DNA of 64,000 nucleotides from Candidatus Nitrosymbiomonas proteolyticus (GCA_017347465.1 AP021858.1:806001-870000), one strand, 5' to 3'. Shown: positions 17,493-26,820, counted from the stretch's first letter. The notes: generated from the sequence alone by a model not told the origin. Translations and numbers: made by a program.

Positions 17493-18719
17493 ATGCAAGC
17501 GCTCCACGCCCTGATCGTTGCCGGAATCGTCGCGGCGAATTCGGCCTTCCCCTCCGCCGAGCAAGGCGGCTCAGCAGTTCGAGTGAGGAACTCCGAGGAA
17601 CTCAGGAGGGCTCTTCAGAACGCCCCGCCCGGAACCGACGTCCTTCTTGAACCTGGCGAATACCAGGGCGGACTCCACTTCGTGGGTCTTCGGGGCTCCC
17701 TTGCAAGGCCCATCCTCATCCGCGCATCCGACCCTAAATCTCCGCCCCGATTCGTCGGAGGAGGACTCCAGTTTTCAAAGGTAAGCCACCTTGAAATCCG
17801 GGACTTAGCCATCTCGGGCGCGAAGACCAACGGCCTCAACATCGACGATGGGGGCAATCTGCGCCAACCTTCGCATCATGTGGTTCTGAGGAACATCAGA
17901 GTCTCTGATCTTCCGCAAGGCAACCACGACGGCATCAAACTCTCCGGAATCGACGATTTCTTGGTCGCCGATTCGGTGGTGGAGCGATGGGGAGGCTCGG
18001 GGATCGACATGGTGGGTTGCCACCGAGGAAAGATCGTCGGCTGCACGTTCCGCGCCGGTGGGGATAGCGGAGTCCAAGCCAAAGGGGGCTCATCGGAAAT
18101 CTCCGTCGTGCGCTGCCGGTTCGAAAACCCTGGCCACCGAGGCGTCAACGCAGGCGGCAGTACCGGATTCGAGTACTTTCGGCCGCCCCTTTCGGACATG
18201 CCTTCGAACGGAAAGTACGAGGCGAAGTCGATCACCGTAGAGGGCTGCGAGTTTGTCGGAGGGGTCACCCCGATTGCCTTTGTCGGGGTCGATGGCGCGG
18301 TGTTCCGATTCAACACGGTTTTCGAACCCGAACGCTGGGCGTTCCGCATCCTTCAGGAGACCCGAGAACCGGGATTCGTAGCCAGTCGCGACGGCCAGTT
18401 CGAGAGCAACTTGATCGTATTTCGCTCGGATCGGTGGTTCAGCGGAGGGGTCAACGTGGGGCCGGGCACTCAACCGGAGTCGTTCAGGTTCGCCCGCAAC
18501 TTCTGGCTCTGCTCCGACAAGCCCTCTTCGAGTCGCCCTCAGCTTCCCACCCCTGAAATCGGAGGGACCTACGGGCTCGACCCTGGGGTGATCGATCCCA
18601 CGAAAGGCGACGTTCGAGTGCGGGAGGGGAGTCCCGCGCAAGCGGTCGGGGCGCACGCCTACCGAACTGCCGACGAGACGCTATTCTCGCGGCTGGTCAG
18701 TCCGACGCCCGCCAAATGA
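17493..18719 (+). CDS. Secreted right-handed beta-helix protein
   Basis: 408 residues. The ATG at 17493 gives a signal peptide (ALHALIVAGIVAANSAF); TATAGT at 17478-17483 ends 9 bases before it. The body has successive parallel beta-helix coils: ARPILIRASDPKSPPRF, HVVLRNIRVSDLPQGNHDGI, DFLVADSVVERWGGSGIDM and SEISVVRCRFENPGHRGV. Such proteins are often polysaccharide lyases or epimerases, but no catalytic set was identified. Its 3' end overlaps the convergent M28-FtsX gene by 23 bases. Confidence 0.8.
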   Translation: MQALHALIVAGIVAANSAFPSAEQGGSAVRVRNSEELRRALQNAPPGTDVLLEPGEYQGGLHFVGLRGSLARPILIRASDPKSPPRFVGGGLQFSKVSHLEIRDLAISGAKTNGLNIDDGGNLRQPSHHVVLRNIRVSDLPQGNHDGIKLSGIDDFLVADSVVERWGGSGIDMVGCHRGKIVGCTFRAGGDSGVQAKGGSSEISVVRCRFENPGHRGVNAGGSTGFEYFRPPLSDMPSNGKYEAKSITVEGCEFVGGVTPIAFVGVDGAVFRFNTVFEPERWAFRILQETREPGFVASRDGQFESNLIVFRSDRWFSGGVNVGPGTQPESFRFARNFWLCSDKPSSSRPQLPTPEIGGTYGLDPGVIDPTKGDVRVREGSPAQAVGAHAYRTADETLFSRLVSPTPAK

Positions 18720-21700
18720 GAAACTGCCGCCGCAAGGCTTCGAGGAACCGCCGGTTCGTCCGAACCCAATTCGCGGGTTCTCCGCTCAATCGCCCGATAG
18801 CGACCTCGATTCCGAACACGCCCTCGACCTCGGAAGGCTCCGCGCGAATCTCGATCGATTGCGAAACCCCCAAGTCGAAGGGCGCAAGCCAGACCTGGGA
18901 GCCAAGGGGCGCCAGCGGCTTGTCCGCCCCTCGGACTTCAGCGGTCACGATGTCACCGATCGTGAAGTCCTCATAGGCCAGGAGCCATCGCTTGAGATGA
19001 GCCAACAGCGCGTCCACTTCCTCGGCGGAGATTCGGATGGGCAAGGGCACCGTCCATTCGTCTGAATCGGGCGGAGGCAACCGGAACTCGTCGTCGAGGG
19101 CGGGCGCAGCGATCTTTCGCGCGATCCTTGCAGGGTAGAGCGAACTCCCCAAAACAACTCCCGCCACCATCAGCGAGGCCAGCACCGACGAAGTCGCGCT
19201 GAAGTTGACGTACAGACCCGGAATCGCGTCGGTAGCGATAAGGAACCGGCCCAAGCCCTGCGCACAGAAGTAGCCCAGTACCGAGCCCAGCACCCCGTAG
19301 ACCAGGGACTCCGCGAAGTAGAGCAGGGCGACATGGTTGGGCGCAAGGCCGATCGCGCTGAAGATTCCGATCTCCCGCGTCCGCTCGTACACTCCTGCGA
19401 CCATCGTGTTGACGACGAAAAGCAGCGCGATGAGCGCTTGGATGAGCACGAGCGCTACGCCGGAGGCTCGTGACCCTTGCTGGACGCTGAAGTAACGAGC
19501 TTCCAAGCCCCGATCGGTCGGCACGGCCGCAAAGAGATTCAGCCGCAGCCTGGGCATCAGGTTCTCCAGCTCGCTTGGGACCTGATCCTCTGCGCCGAAA
19601 CCCACCGCCAACGAGCGAATTTCGCCCCCCAACTCGAGGGCCGATCGGGCCGGAAGCAACGCCACGGAGGACGGGTCGAGCCTGAGGTAGCTCCTGAGGG
19701 CGTCCGCATGGGCTCCCGTTTGGTCGTGAAGCTGCTTGGAGAGCGTGAAGTCAGCGGGCAAGGGCGGGTCGCCGTCGAGGTCGATCAAGGCCTTGACCCG
19801 TCTCTCGTCGAGCAGGCCGATCACCCGAAATCTCTCGCCCGAACAGCTCACTTGCGCCCCGGCGAGGTTCTCCGGCGAGATGCCGAGCTTCTCCGCCGCG
19901 CTTCGGGGAAGTATGGCCGCGTCGCGCTCACCTTCTTCGAACCAGCGACCCCCAGGCGCGAGCGCCGAAGCCAGCGAGGGTCGCAAGGGTTCCAAGGGAT
20001 CGAGACCCATGAACGCGCGCGCCTCCCACGCCTGGGCACCCCGAGAGAACCGAAACGTGTTCGTGTCGCTGAGGTCCGCGCCGTAGTACCAGACCCTCCT
20101 TGCGACCGACGCGCGACCCGCAAAGTGCTGCTCCAGGATTCTACTTGCGGAATCGGGAAGGGGGTCGAGATTTGGCTGCCGCACCACGATCCCGGCGTAA
20201 GAAGCGGGCTTGCTGGTCGGGAGATCGAACACCTTGAGTTCGGAAACGACCGAGGTCAAGCTCAGTCCTACGAACGTGACGACCACCAGCACAAGCGTCG
20301 TCAACGTGGTCCGCAACCTCCTTCGGCGGAGGTTTTCGACGCCCAACTGAAACGCGATCAAGCCCACGCCGATCCTGCCGATGTCGAGTTGCCGGACTCC
20401 CAGCCTCGCAAGGCGATCCACTCGGAGTGAAGTCTCGAACTTGGCGATCACGAACGACCCCACAAGAACGCTCAACGAGCCCATCACGAACGCAACGAAA
20501 ATCATCGTCGGGTTGCTCACGATCTCAAACGCCGGGTGTAAGAACCGCAGCGCGAGAAACGCGGCAACGAAAATCGCTGTGCTGAGAAGGATCTGGCGAG
20601 CGAACACCCTCGATCCAAAGAGCAAACGTTCGGCAAAGTAGCTAAACGGCAAGAGCAGGATGAGGTAGTAAACGACCCCGCTGACCACGTTGTTGGCCAC
20701 GCCCTGTACGACCGGATGAACTCGAAGCGAGAGTCCCCAGGCCTGCGAGGCGTGTCGGTCGCCCGATTGCGGATCGCGGTCCGCGAAGGCCGCCGCCGCG
20801 AGGTCGATGCTGCCTTTCGCCTGTTGCTGCAACGCAACGACCGAAGGACTGATCATCCGGTACTTGGCAAACGTCTCGATCCGGGATTGATTGAGCGTCC
20901 AAAAATCGCGGGCCGCCGCCAAAGAAGGACTCAGGAGGAGGCTCGCTGAATGGTCTCCGTCCTCCGTGGCGAATCCACGTCCGTGGGGCTTGCTCGACGT
21001 GGCGTTCGAAAGCAACACCCTAAGCTCACCGTTCTTGGAGTAAAGGAGGAGCTTCCATCGCGAGCCTGGAGCGACGAACAGCACCAGCGAGTCTTCAGCC
21101 TCCGAGTTCAATCGTGGGTCGTGCCATGCCACGTATGCGCCGTAACTCTTGGGCGGGGCGTCGGCTACCGGGTCGAGAACCTGGGGCAACACCAGGGGTT
21201 GAAGGTCGTGGGGATCGGCAAGTTCATAAAGGTCGATGGCCTCGCAATCGAAGACGACGAGGGGCGCCTCTCGCCGGGCGGTCCGAAGCGAAAACCAGTT
21301 GGGAAACGACGAAAGCCCCGACTGCCCGACGTTCGGAGCGGCCGTCACGCCGCCCGAAAGTGGGTCGATGCGGTAGGCCTCCAAGCGGGTCATCGACTGC
21401 AGGGTGCGAAATCGTGCGGTGACCGGCGATGCCCCGACAAAGCGGTAGCGAGCCTCCCTTCCGACCGTGGCCTCGATCATCGTGGGACGAACGCCCATTT
21501 GGGTCTTGTGGTCGTGGACGTTCAGGGCGATCGAATCGGGCACGCTCGTGTCAGGAAGAAAGCTCTTCAGGGGGTCGAACTCGACAACCCGCCCCGAAAG
21601 CTCGGCAAACCCTCCGACGAGCGACATCCTCTGGGGTTGGGAGGTCCGCAGCGGGAGCCTGTCCTGGTTCCACGCGTCGATATCTGTGGTGTCATTCGCA

Positions 21701-23085
21701 ACGTGGTTGAGGAGGCAGGCCAAGGCTTGAGTCTGGCGGAAGAGCGACTGAACGTCGACGTGTTCGAGCGTATCGAACGGCGTGTCGAAGCGGGAACGCG
21801 CGTCGTCGACCGTTCGGAACGTGAGAGCGTTGTACCGAGCCTGAAGAAACGGCTCACAATCGGCGGCGAACCTGCCCGGAACGTCGTTCTTCCAGGGCCT
21901 TCCATCCGAGTCGTTGACCGCATCGAGCAGAAGCGATCGCGGGTCCGACACGCCGAGATGCGGCGCGATCCTCTCCGCGTAAGCGCGCAGTTGCCGCGAG
22001 AGAGCGCGAACTTCGTCAGTGGCCTCGGGCCGGACCTCATAGAACCACCCCCTGGCGAACGAGCCGAGCCCGGAGTTGCCTGTGCTGAGGTCAAGCGTGA
22101 GGGCGCAGAGGAGGCTCTGGCGGTCCGTCTCGATCCGCCGCTGAACGAACTCGCGCGCCCCTTTGAGCGCCATTCCATGCCCCGATTGGACTAAGAACGT
22201 CAGCGGGCGGCGAGGGGGGTTTCCCTTGAAGTACCGGGCGAGTTCGAGTAGCGCAGATAGTCCGGAGGAAGCATCCGCCCCCGGCGAAAGGCCCGGAACG
22301 ACGCTCATCGAGTCCGCATAAGCGGCGAGCACGATTCGTTCGTGCTTGGCTCCAGGGTCTGCGCCTGGAAGGTCAGCGAGAAGGTTGTAGGTTTCCTTGA
22401 CCACCCACGTCTGGCGGCATCGGAGGCCAGCCACACGTTCCTCGGCGGCCGCAGGAAGCACCCGCGAGGCGGCCTTTGCGGGCAGCCAGAACCTTGGCGC
22501 GTCGTGGGGCGCGGCACTGAACTTGGCCTCGAACTGGAACCGGGTCGCGAAGTCCGGTTCGAGGTAGATGACGGCTTTGACGCCGAGCCGAAAGAGCGTT
22601 TGCCAACGAACCTCTGAATCGAAGTCGATGACGGCGAGCGCGCCTTTCAGGACTTTGCCCTTGAGGTCCGACGGACGCCCCGCTCCGAGATACATCAGGC
22701 GGCCCGAAAGATCGCTCGTCGAAGTGCGAATCAGGTTCGGCCAGAGGGGATAGAGGGTCGTAGGGACTTCGCTTCCGAGATCGAGCGCGGCGACGCTTTC
22801 AGGTTGGGGGACCGTGATCGTAAAGGCCTCCCGCCGAATGTTCTGGAACCCAAGCTCTCGAAGCCGAGCCTCGGCGAACTCAAGCGTCTTGCGCTCGCCA
22901 TCAGAGCCCGCCAAGCGCGAGCCGAATCCGGCGATTCGCGCGAGGTCTTGAGTGAGATTCTCCTTGGAGACCGACCTCGCTATGCGGCCGTAATCTCGGG
23001 AGGGGGAGCCAGGCGGTTGGGCCGGGATCGATGCCGCCAAGAGGGCGATGGCAACTCCGCACCCGCACCAGCCTCCCCAATCCAT
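18697..23085 (-). CDS. Fusion of degenerate M28 peptidase domain and FtsX-type permease
   Basis: 1462 residues. The ATG at 23085 gives a signal-like N-terminus (CGCGVAIALLAASIPAQ); an upstream TTG at 23139 is less likely. Residues about 50-480 follow the M28 Zn-aminopeptidase layout (a PA-like insert, then VLAAYADSMSVVPGLSPGAD), but the usual metal-binding HxD reads YAD, the Glu-Glu pair is replaced (LVQSGHGMALKG) and the final His is Phe (FDTPFDTLEH), so the domain looks inactive. From about residue 760 there are membrane helices, two core regions and a C-terminal FtsX/MacB-like permease with ERTREIGIFSAIGLAPNHVALL. No ATPase is adjacent. The very C-terminus is a soluble domain. Confidence 0.8.
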   Translation of the reverse strand: MDWGGWCGCGVAIALLAASIPAQPPGSPSRDYGRIARSVSKENLTQDLARIAGFGSRLAGSDGERKTLEFAEARLRELGFQNIRREAFTITVPQPESVAALDLGSEVPTTLYPLWPNLIRTSTSDLSGRLMYLGAGRPSDLKGKVLKGALAVIDFDSEVRWQTLFRLGVKAVIYLEPDFATRFQFEAKFSAAPHDAPRFWLPAKAASRVLPAAAEERVAGLRCRQTWVVKETYNLLADLPGADPGAKHERIVLAAYADSMSVVPGLSPGADASSGLSALLELARYFKGNPPRRPLTFLVQSGHGMALKGAREFVQRRIETDRQSLLCALTLDLSTGNSGLGSFARGWFYEVRPEATDEVRALSRQLRAYAERIAPHLGVSDPRSLLLDAVNDSDGRPWKNDVPGRFAADCEPFLQARYNALTFRTVDDARSRFDTPFDTLEHVDVQSLFRQTQALACLLNHVANDTTDIDAWNQDRLPLRTSQPQRMSLVGGFAELSGRVVEFDPLKSFLPDTSVPDSIALNVHDHKTQMGVRPTMIEATVGREARYRFVGASPVTARFRTLQSMTRLEAYRIDPLSGGVTAAPNVGQSGLSSFPNWFSLRTARREAPLVVFDCEAIDLYELADPHDLQPLVLPQVLDPVADAPPKSYGAYVAWHDPRLNSEAEDSLVLFVAPGSRWKLLLYSKNGELRVLLSNATSSKPHGRGFATEDGDHSASLLLSPSLAAARDFWTLNQSRIETFAKYRMISPSVVALQQQAKGSIDLAAAAFADRDPQSGDRHASQAWGLSLRVHPVVQGVANNVVSGVVYYLILLLPFSYFAERLLFGSRVFARQILLSTAIFVAAFLALRFLHPAFEIVSNPTMIFVAFVMGSLSVLVGSFVIAKFETSLRVDRLARLGVRQLDIGRIGVGLIAFQLGVENLRRRRLRTTLTTLVLVVVTFVGLSLTSVVSELKVFDLPTSKPASYAGIVVRQPNLDPLPDSASRILEQHFAGRASVARRVWYYGADLSDTNTFRFSRGAQAWEARAFMGLDPLEPLRPSLASALAPGGRWFEEGERDAAILPRSAAEKLGISPENLAGAQVSCSGERFRVIGLLDERRVKALIDLDGDPPLPADFTLSKQLHDQTGAHADALRSYLRLDPSSVALLPARSALELGGEIRSLAVGFGAEDQVPSELENLMPRLRLNLFAAVPTDRGLEARYFSVQQGSRASGVALVLIQALIALLFVVNTMVAGVYERTREIGIFSAIGLAPNHVALLYFAESLVYGVLGSVLGYFCAQGLGRFLIATDAIPGLYVNFSATSSVLASLMVAGVVLGSSLYPARIARKIAAPALDDEFRLPPPDSDEWTVPLPIRISAEEVDALLAHLKRWLLAYEDFTIGDIVTAEVRGADKPLAPLGSQVWLAPFDLGVSQSIEIRAEPSEVEGVFGIEVAIGRLSGEPANWVRTNRRFLEALRRQFLIWRASD

Positions 23086-23229
23086 ACTCGGCAGTTCGCC
23101 GAAGGCGGGCCCTTGTCCTGCGAATTCGAGCGGACGCAAACGGGATCGGCGCTCCCTGAACCGCTGGATTGCGGCCCAAGGAGCGCGGATCGTCCTCCGA
23201 TCCTACGGGGGTTGATCGGGTCCAGGCGC

Positions 23230-23838
23230 TTACTTCTTTCGGAGCCTGCGACCCGCGACTGCGCCGAGGCCCAGCAGGAGGCCGATCATCGAAGCGGGCT
23301 CGGGCACCGGGGACATCTGCGCCTGGCCGGCGTTGAGCGGGTCCGGAACCCAGTAGATCGCGTCGTTGTCGGTTCCTCGTGCCGAATACACGAGATTCGC
23401 AAACGCGAGATCGGCAACATTCGAGGCCTGGAAGTTGCCCGAAGAGAAGTCCGCCACAGCGCCGCCGTCATAGAGGGCTTCCCAAATCGCCGCCTGCATC
23501 GATTGGGCCTTGGCGTTCGAGTCGGCTGCCCCGAAGTAAGCAGCAACCATGTTGCCAGCTTCCTTTAGCGGGCTGGCAAGAGTCGTGCTGAACTGGGGCG
23601 GGAGCGTGTCCCACGGGTTTCCCGGAATCGTGTTCACCAGGTCCACGCAAAACGTCTTGATCGAACCGTAACCGTACGACGAATCGGTGAACTTGAGCTT
23701 TCCAGCGAAAAAGTTGCCGGTTCGGACGGTTCCGCTTACCGAGAGCGACTGTCCGGTCGAAGTGCCGTCGAACGTGAAGTCGGCCGAAGCAGTCCCGACG
23801 ATAAGCGCGCCGAGCGCGAGTGTCCATAGTCCTTTCAT
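23230..23838 (-). CDS. PEP-CTERM sorted secreted protein
   Basis: 202 residues. The ATG at 23838 has AGAGGT about 8 bases upstream; a longer frame upstream is not needed. It has a signal peptide (LWTLALGALIVGTASA), a beta-rich body with FCVDLVNTIPGNPWDTLP and MQAAIWEALYDGGAVADF, and a classical C-terminal tail: VPEPAS, a hydrophobic helix (IGLLLGLGAVAG) and a basic end RRLRKK. PEP-CTERM tails are cut by exosortase on export, and proteins of this kind usually belong to the extracellular matrix. The protein at 29733 shares the same body pattern. Confidence 0.88.
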   Translation of the reverse strand: MKGLWTLALGALIVGTASADFTFDGTSTGQSLSVSGTVRTGNFFAGKLKFTDSSYGYGSIKTFCVDLVNTIPGNPWDTLPPQFSTTLASPLKEAGNMVAAYFGAADSNAKAQSMQAAIWEALYDGGAVADFSSGNFQASNVADLAFANLVYSARGTDNDAIYWVPDPLNAGQAQMSPVPEPASMIGLLLGLGAVAGRRLRKK

Positions 23839-23994
23839 ACAATCAACCTCTAAGTCAGAATCGAAGTCGCCGCCAGGCGATCCGTATAATAGATTCGTTC
23901 GTACAGAACGTATTTGTGACTGAACCCCGCAGAATTGCTGGGCGACCGCGGATGCGAGATTGGGGGGGCTCCCCTCTACTGTCATACTAGGCTC
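23839..23994. promoter_or_regulatory. Divergent promoter region with a 15-bp palindrome
   Basis: This region lies between the PEP-CTERM gene (leftward) and ccmA (rightward). It holds TATAAT at 23885-23890 and the inverted repeat CGTTC-GTACA-GAACG at 23896-23910, an operator-like spacing. The palindrome next to the -10 suggests a repressor site; which gene it serves is unclear. Confidence 0.4.
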
Positions 23995-24573
23995 GTGTTG
24001 CGCGTCGAGGGATTGGGGCGGAAGTTCTCTGGTCGCTGGATCTTCCGGAACCTCAACTTCGAGTTGGGGGCGGGTGACGGGCTTGTCGTAACGGGTCGCA
24101 ACGGTTCGGGCAAGTCCACCCTTCTCAAGGTGATCTCCGGGTTGCTTTCGCCTAGCGAAGGGCGCTCGCACTTCCACGGAGACCTCCGGCTCGATTTGGG
24201 CTACGCGGGGTTGGAGCTTGCCTTGTATCCGAGCCTAACCGCGACCGAGCATCTTGAGTTCTCCGGCAAGTCGCGGGGCGTGCCCTCCAGGTCAACCGCG
24301 GTGCTCGACGAGGTGGGACTGGGGCACGCCGCCGACAAGCGCATCAGCCAAATGTCCTCGGGAATGAAGTCCCGCTTGCGACTCGCCTTGGCGATCCAGG
24401 CCCAGCCGAAGCTCCTCATCCTCGACGAACCTGGCGTGAGCCTCGACGAACTGGGCAAAGAGGTCGTCGAGCGCGTCTGCGCGGATCAGAAGCAGAGGGG
24501 CACGCTGATCCTCGCCACCAACGACCCCGCGGAGAGGAGGTTTGCCACGCATGAACTCGAGTTGGCGAACTGA
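23995..24573 (+). CDS. ccmA: Heme exporter ATP-binding protein
   Basis: About 192 residues, taking GTG at 23995 (TTG at 23998 is an alternative) because the conserved start LRVEGLGRKF follows directly; a frame from 23935 adds an unrelated leader. It is the ABC ATPase that, with CcmB/C/D, moves or releases heme for c-type cytochrome maturation (System I). Walker A is GRNGSGKST, the signature is QMSSGMKSRLRLA (SSGMK for the usual LSGGQ, as in many CcmA), and Walker B is LLILDEP. It overlaps ccmB by 23 bases and is the first gene of the ccmABCD cluster. Confidence 0.88.
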   Translation: MLRVEGLGRKFSGRWIFRNLNFELGAGDGLVVTGRNGSGKSTLLKVISGLLSPSEGRSHFHGDLRLDLGYAGLELALYPSLTATEHLEFSGKSRGVPSRSTAVLDEVGLGHAADKRISQMSSGMKSRLRLALAIQAQPKLLILDEPGVSLDELGKEVVERVCADQKQRGTLILATNDPAERRFATHELELAN

Positions 24574-25225
24574 AATCCTCGCCGTGCTTCGTAAGGAGGC
24601 TCAAGTCGAATGGCGAACCCGGAGCGGCCTGATGACCGCGGGCCTGTTCGGTCTCGCCGCGACCGCTGCGACGACCTTTGCCGCGATGACCGAAAAGCTC
24701 ACCCCCGGCGTCATAAGCGCCCTGCTTTGGATCACGCTGTTGTTTGCGGCTACCGTATGGCTGCCCAGGGCGTTCTTGGTCGAATCAGAACAGGGAACGA
24801 CCGACCTCCTGCGCTTGCTGGTTCGCCCTCACGCGCTTTTTTGGGGCAAGGCGCTCTTCAATCTGGTATCGATGTCGATCGGCGCGCTCGGATTGGCGGC
24901 TCTTCTCTTGCTCTTGGTGGGGGCGGTTCCCACCCAACCCTTCCTTTTCTTAGTGTGCTTGGTCAGCGGAATCGCCGCGCTTTCAGGAACGATGACGCTT
25001 TGCGGGGCGCTTGCGGTCGATGCCGGCAATCGGTTCCTACTTGCGGGCGCGATCTCGGTTCCGCTCCTGATTCCACTCCTTGCGATCGCAGTCGCTGGCA
25101 CGGGCGCTTCGTTCGAGGTTGCGGCGTCAGCGCAGGCGGTCGTGTCAGCCGTCGGGCTCGTATGCTACGCTGTGGCAACGTTCGCGCTTGGCCCGCACAT
25201 TTTCGCAGCCGTCTGGAAGATATGA
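24551..25225 (+). CDS. ccmB: Heme exporter membrane protein B
   Basis: 224 residues. The ATG at 24551 is chosen because AGGAGG (24535-24540) sits about 10 bases upstream; a TTG at 24542 is too close to it. Six membrane segments are visible, from GLMTAGLFGLAATAATTFAA to VVSAVGLVCYAVATFALG. The family features are the cytoplasmic N-terminus EILAVLRKEAQVEWRTR and the segment FLVESEQGTTDLLRLLVRP. It forms the ABC membrane part with CcmA and CcmC. Its stop overlaps the ccmC start (ATGA), indicating coupled translation. Confidence 0.9.
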   Translation: MNSSWRTEILAVLRKEAQVEWRTRSGLMTAGLFGLAATAATTFAAMTEKLTPGVISALLWITLLFAATVWLPRAFLVESEQGTTDLLRLLVRPHALFWGKALFNLVSMSIGALGLAALLLLLVGAVPTQPFLFLVCLVSGIAALSGTMTLCGALAVDAGNRFLLAGAISVPLLIPLLAIAVAGTGASFEVAASAQAVVSAVGLVCYAVATFALGPHIFAAVWKI

Positions 25226-25968
25226 AGAGCCCGTATTTGGCCGTGACCTCTCTGCTGATCGTCCTCGGAACGGTCTTAGCGATGGCCGTTTACGATCTGA
25301 AGGCATTTCAGGTTCCCGAACTCGCCCGCATCGTTTTCTTTCATCTGCCGGCAGCCCTGCTTTCGACCGGATACCTGATGTTTGCGACCTGGCAAGCGTT
25401 CCAAGTCGCTCGGTCGTCGGAACTGCGGCACGACCACCGTATGGCGGCGGCTATGAGGCTCGCGTTCGTGTTGGGAGTCCTGACGCTCGTGACCGGCAGC
25501 CTGTTTTCCAAGGTTCAATGGGGGGCTTGGTGGAACTGGGATCCGCGGCAGACCTCGTTCCTGCTGGTGATGCTGATCGTCGGAGCGTTCTTCGCGCTTC
25601 GCGCGGCCATCCCAGACGAGATCAAGGCGGCAAGGGCTTCGGCCGGATACGCGCTTGCAGCCTCGCTTCCGATTCTCTTTCTCGTGTTCGTGTATCCGAG
25701 ATTGCCGCAGGTCGTCAGTCTACACCCCGATGTGGTCCGGCAGGGCAGCATGGATGGCGCCTACTGGGGAGTTCTGCTCTTGATCCTTGCGGGGATGCTG
25801 CTCTTGACCGCGCGAATCTACCGACTCGACGTGGCGTGCTCCGAACTCGAAGCGCGCTGGGAGGATACGAATGGAAAACTGGATGATAGCGGCCGTCCCG
25901 CCCCTACTGGTGTGGTTCGGCCTGTGGATGTATCTGGCCAAGGTGGACCGACGTCTGCGCGACCTTGA
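25222..25968 (+). CDS. ccmC: Heme exporter protein C (WWD domain)
   Basis: 248 residues with six membrane helices. The heme-handling WWD motif WGAWWNWDPRQTS (about residues 98-110) is intact, and the flanking conserved His residues are in FFHLPAAL and SLHPDVV. CcmC presents heme to CcmE in c-type cytochrome maturation; ccmE, ccmF and ccmH are not in this window. The last 33 codons, rich in Gly and Pro, run past the usual end of the family and overlap the whole 5' part of ccmD in another frame. Confidence 0.92.
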   Translation: MKSPYLAVTSLLIVLGTVLAMAVYDLKAFQVPELARIVFFHLPAALLSTGYLMFATWQAFQVARSSELRHDHRMAAAMRLAFVLGVLTLVTGSLFSKVQWGAWWNWDPRQTSFLLVMLIVGAFFALRAAIPDEIKAARASAGYALAASLPILFLVFVYPRLPQVVSLHPDVVRQGSMDGAYWGVLLLILAGMLLLTARIYRLDVACSELEARWEDTNGKLDDSGRPAPTGVVRPVDVSGQGGPTSARP

Positions 25969-25984
25969 CGAGAGAATGCGGTAG
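25871..25984 (+). CDS. ccmD: CcmD-like heme exporter small protein
   Basis: A 37-residue protein from ATG 25871 to TAG 25984, almost entirely inside the 3' end of ccmC in a different frame. It reads as one hydrophobic helix (MIAAVPPLLVWFGLWMYLA) followed by KVDRRLRDLDERMR, the standard CcmD layout (helix, then a charged amphipathic tail starting K-x-D-R-R/L). Gene order ccmA-B-C-D supports it. CcmD helps release holo-CcmE from CcmABC. The methyltransferase gene follows after 5 bases. Confidence 0.8.
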   Translation: MENWMIAAVPPLLVWFGLWMYLAKVDRRLRDLDERMR

Positions 25985-25989
25985 TTCGA

Positions 25990-26763
25990 GTGAGTCGAGA
26001 TGCCGAAGGCCTAATCTCGGAGGCCGGTTCGTTTCACCGCGTCGCCCCGTTTTACGACGACCTCATGAAGGGCGTTCCGTATCGAATGTGGGTGAGCTAT
26101 TACCGTTTGCTCCTCGCGACTCAAGGCGTCGCGCCCACCCAAGTTCTCGACTGCTGTTGCGGCACGGGGATCGTCGCGGAGATGCTCGCCGAATTGGGCT
26201 GGCAGGTGACGGGGTTCGACATCTCTTTGCCGATGATCGAGCAAGCCCGGCAGAAAGCGGAAAGCCAAAGTCTGGGGATTCGCTACGAGCGCCAAGACGC
26301 GGCCGAACTCGACCTCGACGAGCAGTTCGACGCGGCGTATTCGTTCTATGACAGTTTCAACTACGTCACCGACCCCCAGCGCCTCGCCGCGGCCTTCCGC
26401 CGAATCGCTCTCCACCTCCGGCCAGGGGCATCGTTCATCTTTGACATGAACACCGCCTTCGCCTTCGAGCAGCGGCTTTTCAACCAACAGCAGTTGGGGA
26501 AGCAGCGGAACCTCCGCTACCGTTGGCGGGGCGATTGGAACGCCGACACCCGGCTTATCACCGTTCGGATGAAGTTCTGGGTCGGATACGAGGAGTTTGA
26601 GGAAGTTCATGTCCAGCGAGCCTATGAGACCGACGAGATCGTGAACATGCTGGACCGGGCGGGATTCGAGGACGTCCGAACGTTCCACAGCTATACCTTG
26701 GATCGTCCTCGCGAGGACAGCGACCGAATCCACTTCGTCGCGACCCTTGCCGGCCGCGAGTAG
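25990..26763 (+). CDS. SAM-dependent methyltransferase
   Basis: 257 residues, GTG start 5 bases after ccmD. Class I Rossmann motifs: motif I VLDCCCGTGIVAEML, motif II acidic residue in VTGFDISLPMIEQAR, post-motif FDAAYSFYDSFNYV and LRPGASFIFDMNT. The C-terminal half has the strand pattern of the family that methylates small molecules or proteins (YETDEIVNMLDRAGFEDV). The substrate is unknown. Placement after ccmABCD may be only transcriptional read-through. Confidence 0.85.
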   Translation: MSRDAEGLISEAGSFHRVAPFYDDLMKGVPYRMWVSYYRLLLATQGVAPTQVLDCCCGTGIVAEMLAELGWQVTGFDISLPMIEQARQKAESQSLGIRYERQDAAELDLDEQFDAAYSFYDSFNYVTDPQRLAAAFRRIALHLRPGASFIFDMNTAFAFEQRLFNQQQLGKQRNLRYRWRGDWNADTRLITVRMKFWVGYEEFEEVHVQRAYETDEIVNMLDRAGFEDVRTFHSYTLDRPREDSDRIHFVATLAGRE

Positions 26764-26820
26764 GCCCCCAACGAGGTTTCGACAGCCCCGTGCAAGGGGC
26801 AGGGGGGGTAAAGTCCCCGC

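Noticed and set aside
19477-20430. A 317-codon plus-strand frame, and a similar one at 20950-22194
   Set aside because: Both are antisense to the M28-FtsX gene and show no recognisable protein features.
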